The notes under the pieces: model-generated
The model's database searches: none
Told to the model about the DNA's origin: nothing
What the model saw: the letters and a program-made list of their open reading frames with translations, nothing else
Shown here: positions 1 through 5,200 of the stretch, one piece after another
Numbering within the stretch: position 1 is the stretch's first letter
Layout of the letters: each line of letters opens with the position of its first letter
Made by a program: the position numbers and the translations under genes
Assembly (NCBI GenBank): GCA_002305435.1
Contig: DBQZ01000060.1
Location: 1-8,228 of the forward strand
DNA: 8,228 bases
Direction of reading: 5' to 3'
DNA from: Clostridiales bacterium UBA1381
GTDB taxonomy: Bacteria; Bacillota; Clostridia; UBA1381

Positions 1-702
1 GACGGCAACTATATGTGCTATAAGGCCGAGGGTGATGACGAGAGCGCACTTTGGGAGCTGACGTCTCTTTATTACGATAATACCAATAAATACGACATTG
101 AAGCAGCAGCGCCGACTTTGGTTCGTGATTTTCTGACACTTCCGAGTGAATCGTGGGCTGTGGATACGGTAAAAGAAGCAGCATCTCACTGTTTGATTCC
201 GTATGAGTTTACAAAGATGTATTCGCAGAATATAACCCGTGAAGATTTTTGCGTTTTGATAGGAAACTTTATCGCTGTTACAAGCGGGTATGCGGATCTG
301 GAATCATATATGCGCTATACAGGTCAACCGTACGTAATCGGTGTATTCGAGGACTGCGATGGCGCTGACGATTCGATCGATATGCTTTATGAGCTGGGAG
401 TAGTGAACGGAAAAACAGAGACGCTCTTTGATCCGGACGCTTATATAACCCGTGAAGAGGCGGCAAAGCTGCTTTGTGAGACTGCGGAGCTTTATATGTA
501 TATCGAAAGCCCTGACGGAAGTGGTTATGATGATGGGGACGAGATCTCTGCATGGGCAGAGTTTTTTGTGGACTGGGTAAGCGATACGGAAATAATGAAC
601 GGCGTTGATGAGGATCATTTTGCGCCGAAGGATAATTATACCGTGCTGCAGGCGATAGTGACAGCAGACAGGCTGTATGAGCTTGTGATAGAAAACAGAT
701 AA
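1..702 (+). CDS. SLH (S-layer homology) domain protein, C-terminal part
   Basis: The frame is open from base 1 (DGNY before the first Met at 13), so this is the 3' end of a longer gene; 233 residues are visible, ending at TAA 700-702. Three SLH-like repeats can be read. The first is around nt 154-290 (contains QNITREDFC). The second, around 346-498, is the clearest (YELGVVNG, LFDPDAYITREEAAKLL). The third is around 529-690 (DTEIMNG, HFAPKDNYT). SLH repeats usually occur in threes and anchor exported proteins to secondary cell-wall polymers, so the protein is probably displayed on the cell surface; the missing N-terminus should carry the signal peptide and functional domain. The segment before the repeats (nt 1-150) is acidic and aromatic-rich, and I do not recognise it. 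The TRAE-like signature is present as TREE/TRED in repeats 1-2 but lost in repeat 3. The SLH call is secure; the function of the whole protein is unknown. Confidence 0.85.
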   Translation, partial: DGNYMCYKAEGDDESALWELTSLYYDNTNKYDIEAAAPTLVRDFLTLPSESWAVDTVKEAASHCLIPYEFTKMYSQNITREDFCVLIGNFIAVTSGYADLESYMRYTGQPYVIGVFEDCDGADDSIDMLYELGVVNGKTETLFDPDAYITREEAAKLLCETAELYMYIESPDGSGYDDGDEISAWAEFFVDWVSDTEIMNGVDEDHFAPKDNYTVLQAIVTADRLYELVIENR

Positions 703-743
703 AAAATTACCGTCTGTGCGCTGATGTACAGACGGTAATTTTT
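702..743. terminator. Bidirectional intrinsic terminator between SLH and MATE genes
   Basis: A perfect 16-bp inverted repeat pairs 702-717 with 728-743 across a 10-nt loop (718-727). The GC-rich core (ACCGTCTGT/ACAGACGGT) is flanked by A-run and T-run arms, so a U-tract follows the stem when read in either direction. It starts inside the stop codon of the SLH gene and ends 4 nt before the stop codon of the convergent transporter gene, as expected for a shared terminator. Confidence 0.9.
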
Positions 744-747
744 TGTC

Positions 748-2106
748 TTACTTTATCGGTTTTAGCACCAGCTTGTATATGCGGCGCATAAAGATTATTG
801 TGAGTATAAATGTTGCAATTTCCGATATGGGGAAGGAGAGCCATACGTAATCGACATTTCCCATCAGAGAAAGCAGGTACGCAACCGGAAGTATTACCAC
901 CAGCTGACGTGCCACTGATACGATCAGGCTGTATACGCCCTTGCCGAAGGCTTGAAATACGGCGGAAATTATAACGTTAAAACCGGCGAATATGAAGTTG
1001 AAGCTGATTATTCTAAGCGCTACCACGCCCATAGCTGTCATGTCGGGGGAGGCTTCAAATAAGCTCATCAGCCATGCGGGGAATATTTGGAACAGGGCAA
1101 AACCGACTGCCATAACAGCGACTGCATAGACAACGGCAAGTTTAATTGTTTTTTCTATCCTGCTTTTATATCTTGCCCCCAGATTGTAGGCAAGGATTGG
1201 CACCATACCGTTATTAAGCCCGAATATCGGCATGAATACAAAGCTTTGCAGTTTATAGTAAACACCGAAAACAGCCGTTGCCGTGGAGGAGAATATCAAC
1301 AGGATTTTGTTAAGCCCAAAAGTCATAATCGACGAAATGGCCATCATGAGTATAGACGGTACGCCGACGCTGTAAATATGCTTTATAATCCGCAGGTTCG
1401 GGCGGAAGCCTTTCATATTTAATGATATTTCTTTATTGAGCTTTACATTAAAGATAAGAGCCATTACTGCGGCCACACACTGACCGAAAACAGTTGCAAT
1501 AGCAGCTCCGCTTATGCCCATTTCCGGAAAGCCGAAATAACCGAAAATAAGTATAGGGTCGAATATTATGTTTATTATTGCACCGGTACCTTGGGTTATC
1601 ATGGAATAAAACGTTTTTCCGGTAGACTGCAAAAGTCTCTCGCACGCCATCTGACCGAAGCAGCCTATGGAAACAAGGCAGCATATGGACATATATTTTA
1701 CTCCGTAATCTATTATTTCCGGATCAGACGTTTGCATCTCAAAGAAAGGACGGGAGAAAAATATGCCTATAAGCATAAATACGATCGTACTCATCACGGC
1801 TAAGAACAGGCCGTTTCTGGCGGCTAAGTTCGCCTGGGAGAATTTTTTCTCGCCGAGGCTTTTTGATAAAAATGCGTTCATGCCGACGCCGGTTCCCGAA
1901 CCCACGGCAATCATCAGGTTCTGTATGGGAAAGGCGAGTGAAACGGCTGTGAGGGCATTTTCGCTTATTTGTGAAACGAATATGCTGTCTACGATGTTAT
2001 AGAGCGCCTGTACAAGCATCGAGATCATCATCGGCAGGGAGATTGTGAGCAAAAGACGGTTTATTCCCATAGTTCCCATCTTATTTTCACGCTGAACTGT
2101 GTCCAT
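748..2106 (-). CDS. MATE-family multidrug/cation efflux transporter
   Basis: The 452-residue product is very hydrophobic throughout and has the length of a typical MATE (NorM/MepA-like) exporter, which has two six-helix MatE halves (12 membrane segments). Such proteins extrude cationic drugs or metabolites using Na+ or H+ gradients. Family-like features are the N-terminal LLLTISLPMMISMLVQALYN helix followed by IVDSIFVSQ, the central DPILIFG with MGISGAAIATVFGQ, and the second-half opening SVGVPSILMMAISS. The start is set at 2106 (MDTVQREN) because AAGGAGG (2121-2115) lies 8 nt upstream; the frame stays open upstream to 2181 but that stretch has no comparable site and runs into the preceding gene's terminator. 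The gene is convergent with the SLH gene and downstream of the SCP2-like gene. I found no clear promoter of its own in 2107-2205. The substrate cannot be told from sequence. Confidence 0.92.
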   Translation of the reverse strand: MDTVQRENKMGTMGINRLLLTISLPMMISMLVQALYNIVDSIFVSQISENALTAVSLAFPIQNLMIAVGSGTGVGMNAFLSKSLGEKKFSQANLAARNGLFLAVMSTIVFMLIGIFFSRPFFEMQTSDPEIIDYGVKYMSICCLVSIGCFGQMACERLLQSTGKTFYSMITQGTGAIINIIFDPILIFGYFGFPEMGISGAAIATVFGQCVAAVMALIFNVKLNKEISLNMKGFRPNLRIIKHIYSVGVPSILMMAISSIMTFGLNKILLIFSSTATAVFGVYYKLQSFVFMPIFGLNNGMVPILAYNLGARYKSRIEKTIKLAVVYAVAVMAVGFALFQIFPAWLMSLFEASPDMTAMGVVALRIISFNFIFAGFNVIISAVFQAFGKGVYSLIVSVARQLVVILPVAYLLSLMGNVDYVWLSFPISEIATFILTIIFMRRIYKLVLKPIK

Positions 2107-2114
2107 TGAGGTAT

Positions 2115-2121
2115 CCTCCTT
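2115..2121 (-). promoter_or_regulatory. Ribosome binding site of the MATE gene
   Basis: On the minus strand this reads AAGGAGG, with 8 nt to the ATG at 2106-2104. It decides the start in favour of MDTVQREN over the upstream in-frame ATG at 2181. Confidence 0.85.
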
Positions 2122-2160
2122 ATTTATTTTATCTGCGGCAAGGTTTGTGCTTTTTTTGGC

Positions 2161-2192
2161 AAAGAAAAAAGCGGCTTCCATGCGGAGCCGCC
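2161..2192 (-). terminator. Intrinsic terminator after the SCP2-like gene
   Basis: On the minus strand a GC-rich stem (GCGGCT, 2191-2186, pairing with AGCCGC, 2176-2171, extended by two G-C pairs past a bulged base) is followed directly by a TTTTTT tract (2170-2165). It lies just beyond the stop codon of the 2206-2832 gene and upstream of the transporter gene, so transporter transcription needs read-through or an unseen promoter. Confidence 0.75.
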
Positions 2193-2205
2193 GTTATATA
2201 CAGCA

Positions 2206-2832
2206 TTATTTCGTTTTTGCCGTTTTCTTGGCAGCTGTTGTTTTTGTCGCAGCCGTCTTTGCAGCAGCGGTCGTTGTTTTGGCAGCGGCGGCTGCTTTTG
2301 TTTGAGTTGTCTTTTCGGCTGCGGGTTTCTTTGCAGCTGTTGCTTTTTCTGCGGCCTTTTCAGCAGCGGCAGTCTTTTTAGCCGGAGCAGCTTTAGCAGC
2401 AGTTTCTTTTACAGTGGTTTCTTTTGCAGGAGTCTCCTTTACAACGGTCTCCTTTGCAGCAGTTTCCTTTACGGGAGTCTCTTTTGCAGCTGTTGCTTTC
2501 TTAGCGGCTGTCTTTCTTACAGTCTTTGCTATACCGCACAGAGATTTTGCAGCGTCAACGCTTCCGTCAACGGAAATCTTGTCCGAATCAACATCTATCT
2601 TGCCGGAAACAAAGTTGATGAAATCATCGGCTGTGGCATAGATAACAGCGTTGTTATCAACATAATCGTACGGCTCAACAGCAAAATTACCGCCGATAAA
2701 AGCAACGTAGAAAATACCGCTGCAGTCATCATCGGTAAGGTTTACCTGAATGGCAAAGTCAGATGTGAAAGAACTTGTGTTAGCCTTCTCAAGCTTTTTC
2801 TTGACCTTTGCAAAAGCCTGTTCATACGTCAT
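2206..2832 (-). CDS. SCP2-like domain protein with Lys/Ala-rich histone H1-like tail
   Basis: The 208-residue product has two parts. Residues 1-104 resemble short clostridial SCP2 sterol-binding-domain proteins: MTYEQAFAKVKKKLEKA helix, then alternating strands with IFYVAFIGG, AVEPYDY and ATADDFINFVSGKID. Such domains form a lipid or hydrophobic-ligand pocket, though the ligand in bacteria is mostly unknown. Residues 105-208 are almost only Ala, Lys, Thr, Glu and Pro, with six KET motifs exactly five residues apart (117-144), alternating AKET and VKET, then KK/AAK-type sequence. This tail resembles histone H1 or HupB-type DNA-binding tails and is probably disordered. There is no signal peptide or membrane segment, so the protein should be cytoplasmic. 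The ATG at 2832 is preceded by an AAAGGAT-like site 9-13 nt away. Dedicated promoter and terminator suggest monocistronic expression. The SCP2 assignment is by pattern recognition; DNA binding is inference. Confidence 0.75.
   Translation of the reverse strand: MTYEQAFAKVKKKLEKANTSSFTSDFAIQVNLTDDDCSGIFYVAFIGGNFAVEPYDYVDNNAVIYATADDFINFVSGKIDVDSDKISVDGSVDAAKSLCGIAKTVRKTAAKKATAAKETPVKETAAKETVVKETPAKETTVKETAAKAAPAKKTAAAEKAAEKATAAKKPAAEKTTQTKAAAAAKTTTAAAKTAATKTTAAKKTAKTK
2401..2490 (-). repeat. 15-bp coding repeat (AKET/VKET pentapeptides)
   Basis: Six in-frame copies of a 15-bp unit encode pentapeptides xxKET (residues 115-144 of the SCP2-like protein). Alternate copies encode AKET and VKET, giving a 30-bp higher-order period. 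Copies differ at synonymous and spacer positions (for example TTC/CTC on the plus strand), so the array has diverged but could still change length by slippage. Confidence 0.85.
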
Positions 2833-2881
2833 TACGAATCGATCCTTTCTTTAATCCGGATACTGTAGGTACCGGTGTTTT

Positions 2882-2899
2882 AAGTAAATTTTTTTACTT
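2882..2899 (-). promoter_or_regulatory. Short hairpin/operator at the start of the SCP2-like transcript
   Basis: A 7-bp inverted repeat, AAGTAAA (2882-2888) and TTTACTT (2893-2899), with a 4-nt loop lies 1-3 nt after the predicted transcription start (about 2901). It could be a 5' stabilising hairpin or a repressor site. The sequence is AT-rich, so function is uncertain. Confidence 0.35.
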
Positions 2900-2907
2900 C
2901 ATATAAT

Positions 2908-2936
2908 AGTATATACTAAATAGAAATCTATGTCAA
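2908..2936 (-). promoter_or_regulatory. Sigma-A promoter of the SCP2-like gene
   Basis: On the minus strand a perfect -35 TTGACA (2936-2931) and a -10 TATACT (2913-2908, one mismatch) are separated by exactly 17 nt. The predicted start near 2901 gives a leader of about 70 nt. The -10 lies inside a 12-bp perfect palindrome, TAGTATATACTA (2907-2918), which may be an operator. The match suggests strong expression. Confidence 0.85.
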
Positions 2937-2954
2937 GGATGTATTGTTAGAAAT

Positions 2955-3026
2955 CCGCCGGTAAAAACAGCGCTTTTATGGACTTTTTATATAAATTCTA
3001 TTATTACAAGCGCAGTCAAAAGGCGG
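2955..3026 (-). other. Possible long-range stem in the araC 3' untranslated region
   Basis: CCGCC (2955-2959) can pair with GGCGG (3022-3026), and inside it GCGCTT (2970-2975) with AAGCGC (3008-3013), around an AT-rich 32-nt loop. It lies between the regulator's stop codon (3046) and the next gene's promoter. No classic short hairpin plus T-tract terminator is visible for the regulator, so this may be an imperfect 3'-end structure, or chance. Confidence 0.25.
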
Positions 3027-3045
3027 TTTTCTATAAAATACATGG

Positions 3046-3903
3046 TTAATGGCTAAGCAGCATGGAAGCGCCGTCACGTTCTTTGTGTTCCCTTCGGAAC
3101 TCGCGTGGGGATACGTTGTAGACCTGCTTAAATATCCGTGTGAGATGCGCCGTTGAAGAAAAACCGGTTTTAGCGGCTATCTCATGCAGCGGAAGCTCAG
3201 TATCGGTTAAAAGCCGGTGTACCCGTGTAAGTCGGACGTTGTATAGGTATTCAAGGAATGTTGCTCCGGTTGCATTGTGGAACTGGCGGCAGAAGTGGTA
3301 TTTGCTTATATGTACGATGTTCGAGAGGGTATCAAGCGTTATATCGCTTGCATAGTTTTCATTTATATACGTAAGAGCATCCACAATTTCCGGCGGCGTG
3401 TTTTTGCCTGTTATTTCACGGGCATTCTTTGCCATATCATGTACAGCCATAAGCAGCTGGAAAACGGCGGTATACATGAGCTTTTCGGAAAGGAAACCTG
3501 TGCGCGAACGGAACATTTCCGCCTGTCGGAACAGGTTATAGATTATTGTAGTTTCTTCTTCATTAAAATGTATGACGCAGGAGCCGAGATCACGGAACAG
3601 AAGGTCAAGCTCGCTGTCCGTTAATATGCAGCTGAGTTTTTCTTTTTGGAAATTCATCACATACCGCTCGTAATATGTGACCTCGCGGCTTTCCGTATAG
3701 TGTATATCGAAGGGCTTTAGAATAACAACGTCGCCTCGTCTTAGGGTGTGGCAGATGTTGTCAAGGAATAGGTACCGTTCTCCCGATATTTGCAGATATA
3801 TTTCGTACGCATCATGGTAGTGCTGGGATTTCATATTCATCTTTTTATCATTTTTGATGTAGTCGATGAAAACATCCTCGCAGGGGAAAAATGTCGTCTG
3901 CAA
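3046..3903 (-). CDS. AraC-family transcriptional regulator (cupin sensor plus HTH)
   Basis: The 285-residue product is the usual AraC-family length. Residues about 15-100 form a cupin-type sensor: HYHDAYE (28-34) fits the H-x-H-x3-E pattern and GDVVILKPFDIH (57-68) the second cupin motif. Residues about 172-273 form the double helix-turn-helix DNA-binding domain, with ITLDTLSNIVHISKYHFCRQF, LPLHEIAAKTGFSS and the hallmark HLTRIFKQVYNVSPREFRR. The start is TTG at 3903-3901, supported by an 11-of-13 match to the extended Shine-Dalgarno sequence. It is transcribed divergently from the esterase-uxaB-uxaA operon across a 185-bp gap, so it is the likely local regulator, probably an activator sensing a uronate or pectin-derived sugar; the ligand is inferred from context only. 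A 16-base gapped repeat over its own -10 suggests possible autoregulation. Confidence 0.9.
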   Translation of the reverse strand: MQTTFFPCEDVFIDYIKNDKKMNMKSQHYHDAYEIYLQISGERYLFLDNICHTLRRGDVVILKPFDIHYTESREVTYYERYVMNFQKEKLSCILTDSELDLLFRDLGSCVIHFNEEETTIIYNLFRQAEMFRSRTGFLSEKLMYTAVFQLLMAVHDMAKNAREITGKNTPPEIVDALTYINENYASDITLDTLSNIVHISKYHFCRQFHNATGATFLEYLYNVRLTRVHRLLTDTELPLHEIAAKTGFSSTAHLTRIFKQVYNVSPREFRREHKERDGASMLLSH

Positions 3904-3907
3904 GTTA

Positions 3908-3920
3908 GATCACCCTCTTT
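3908..3920 (-). promoter_or_regulatory. Ribosome binding site supporting the araC-type TTG start
   Basis: On the minus strand this reads AAAGAGGGTGATC, matching 11 of 13 bases of the extended anti-SD complement AAAGGAGGTGATC, including the GTGATC part. The core is 9 nt from the TTG at 3903. The first in-frame ATG lies 21 codons later and would cut into the cupin region. Confidence 0.8.
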
Positions 3921-3941
3921 CGTTGATTTTATTTTATAAAA

Positions 3942-3957
3942 CAATTATATCACAAAT
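3942..3957. repeat. Candidate operator repeat, copy 1 (araC promoter)
   Basis: CAATTATATCACAAAT here recurs at 5161-5179 with a 3-nt insertion (CAATTATAT-CTG-CACAAAT). This copy covers the regulator's -10. It is a candidate binding site for the divergent regulator, though the AT-rich composition makes coincidence possible. Confidence 0.35.
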
Positions 3958-3972
3958 TTTTCCGAATAGCAA
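3944..3972 (-). promoter_or_regulatory. Promoter of the AraC-family regulator gene
   Basis: On the minus strand a -35 TTGCTA (3972-3967) and a perfect -10 TATAAT (3949-3944) are separated by 17 nt. An upstream TGA makes it an extended -10 (TGATATAAT). The start falls near 3937, giving a leader of about 35 nt before the TTG codon. Confidence 0.7.
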
Positions 3973-4011
3973 GAAATAAATCAATTATGCGGAATACAGA
4001 CAAAAAAACTA

Positions 4012-4040
4012 TTGTATCTATTAAAATATTGTGCTATAAT
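4012..4040 (+). promoter_or_regulatory. Promoter of the esterase-uxaB-uxaA operon
   Basis: A perfect extended -10, TGCTATAAT (TATAAT at 4035-4040), has a weak -35 TTGTAT (4012-4017, 3 of 6) at 17-nt spacing. A poor -35 is typical of activator-dependent promoters. TATTGT occurs at 4010-4015 and again at 4027-4032, a 17-nt direct repeat overlying -35 and the extended -10, where an AraC-type activator could bind. The start near 4047 gives a leader of about 42 nt and rules out translation from the in-frame ATG at 3987. Confidence 0.7.
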
Positions 4041-4088
4041 CTGAACAGAAAAACGGCTAAGGCCGGTATTTTAAAGGAGCAGCTTATA

Positions 4089-5156
4089 ATGAACAAGACC
4101 TTTCACATGGAATATCCCGTACCGAAAAACGGCACATACACCTTAAAAGCAGCAGTGACTGCAAAGAGCGACACCCATTATGTGATACTGTGCGAAAGCC
4201 GCCGCTGGCTTTTCGAGGGCGATTTGCAGTCAGGGGAAACGAGAGAACACTCCTTCACCGTAAACGTCTGCGACACACATATGTTCGGAGATCCATATAC
4301 ACACCGCACTTCGCTCACGGTCGAGGCCATGGGTGATGTCAGCCTTGAATGTTCGGTATCGCCGTGTACAGCGCCCACGATATACATTGCCGGGGATTCC
4401 ACAGTAACGGATCAGCCGGCGGAATACCCGTACAACGCAGCTTCAACTTACTGCGGCTGGGGACAGATGTTCCCGCTTTATCTTACAGAAGGAATAGCCG
4501 TCTCAAACCATGCACAGTCGGGTTCCACAACGGCGGAGTTTATGCAGTCGAACTGGCTTGTCGTGCGGGAGAGAATAAAGCCGGGGGATTTTTTGGTAGT
4601 GGAATTTGGGCATAACGACCAGAAGGTAAAGGAGCTGGCAGCTTTTGACGGATATATAAAGAATCTGCGCTATTATGCTGAAGCGGCCGCTGATTTGGGG
4701 GCGAAAATAATATTCTGCTCGCCGATAAACCGCATAATTTTTGAGCCGGACGGGAAGCTTAAAAACCTCCTTGGCGAATACCGCAGTGCTGTTAAAACAG
4801 CTGCCGAAGAGTGTAAAGCTGTATTCGTTGATCTGTGGAAGCGTTCTACCGAATACATGGAAGCTGCCGGCCCTGAGGATGCGTGGGATTATTTCTGGAG
4901 CGATGGGAAGTCCCGCGATTATACACACACGAACGACATTGGCGGAAAAGTAATAGCAAAGTTTGTCGCTCAGGAGCTTTTAGCGGCAAATGTTTTGCCG
5001 ATTGCTTCCCATATAAAAGCGGATGAGATACAAACACCTCTTCCCAAGCCGTCCGGCAAGAAAAATACCGCCGAGAATATCAACGATTACCGCAGCGTCG
5101 GTCTTGTAAACATCCCCGACCTTGCGGACATTGACAAGGACATAAGAAATATCTAA
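4089..5156 (+). CDS. SGNH/GDSL esterase, rhamnogalacturonan acetylesterase-like (CE12 type)
   Basis: The 355-residue product belongs to the SGNH hydrolases. The blocks are in order: GDST (102-105, nucleophile Ser104), the glycine of HAQSG (Gly145), GHND (174-177, oxyanion Asn176) and DYTH (277-280, catalytic Asp277 and His280). The set fits family CE12 rhamnogalacturonan acetylesterases, which remove acetyl groups from pectin backbones. Residues 1-95 look like an accessory beta-rich domain; the last 50 residues are an unrecognised tail. There is no signal peptide, so the enzyme should be cytoplasmic and act on imported fragments. The start at 4089 has AAAGGAG (4073-4079) 9 nt upstream; the longer in-frame ATG at 3987 lies upstream of the promoter. 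It is the first gene of the operon, 44 nt before uxaB. The CE12 assignment and substrate rest on motifs plus context; another acetylated sugar is possible. Confidence 0.85.
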   Translation: MNKTFHMEYPVPKNGTYTLKAAVTAKSDTHYVILCESRRWLFEGDLQSGETREHSFTVNVCDTHMFGDPYTHRTSLTVEAMGDVSLECSVSPCTAPTIYIAGDSTVTDQPAEYPYNAASTYCGWGQMFPLYLTEGIAVSNHAQSGSTTAEFMQSNWLVVRERIKPGDFLVVEFGHNDQKVKELAAFDGYIKNLRYYAEAAADLGAKIIFCSPINRIIFEPDGKLKNLLGEYRSAVKTAAEECKAVFVDLWKRSTEYMEAAGPEDAWDYFWSDGKSRDYTHTNDIGGKVIAKFVAQELLAANVLPIASHIKADEIQTPLPKPSGKKNTAENINDYRSVGLVNIPDLADIDKDIRNI

Positions 5157-5160
5157 AAAC

Positions 5161-5179
5161 CAATTATATCTGCACAAAT
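5161..5179. repeat. Candidate operator repeat, copy 2 (before uxaB)
   Basis: CAATTATAT-CTG-CACAAAT matches 3942-3957 at all 16 shared bases, with CTG inserted. It fills much of the 44-nt gap between the esterase stop codon and the uxaB ribosome binding site, where an internal regulatory site would sit. Confidence 0.35.
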
Positions 5180-5183
5180 AAAA

Positions 5184-5189
5184 AAGGAG
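5184..5189 (+). promoter_or_regulatory. Ribosome binding site of uxaB
   Basis: AAGGAG lies 11 nt before the ATG at 5201 but only 2 nt before the in-frame ATG at 5192. The 2-nt gap is too short for efficient initiation, so the 5201 start is preferred. Confidence 0.75.
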
Positions 5190-5200
5190 AAATGATTTTA

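Noticed and set aside
2107..2181. 25-residue N-terminal extension of the MATE protein
   Set aside because: The strong AAGGAGG at 2121-2115 lies inside it, and it runs back into the upstream gene's terminator.
2099..2381. Two hydrophobic plus-strand ORFs (2099-2305 and 2106-2381)
   Set aside because: Both are shadows of the transporter start, the terminator and the Ala/Lys tail; their hydrophobicity comes from reading the repeat antisense.
2401..2490. CRISPR-like or intergenic tandem repeat
   Set aside because: The 15-bp units are contiguous, in frame and encode KET pentapeptides; there are no spacers.
2302..2868. 188-residue plus-strand ORF opposite the SCP2-like gene, rich in Ser, Phe, Cys and Leu
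   Set aside because: It is the antisense of the Lys/Ala-rich repeat tail (GCx/AAx codons read backwards), has low complexity and no convincing ribosome site.
3987..4088. 34-residue N-terminal extension of the esterase
   Set aside because: It includes the extended -10 promoter at 4032-4040, and AAAGGAG sits at the right distance before the ATG at 4089.
4503..4928. Minus-strand ORF opposite the esterase
   Set aside because: It is antisense to the catalytic SGNH region, with no ribosome site or domain.
5131..5159. Possible internal promoter before uxaB: TTGACA (5131-5136), 17 nt, TAAAAA (5154-5159)
   Set aside because: The -35 is perfect but lies in coding sequence, and the -10 matches only 4 of 6; not enough to call without transcription data.
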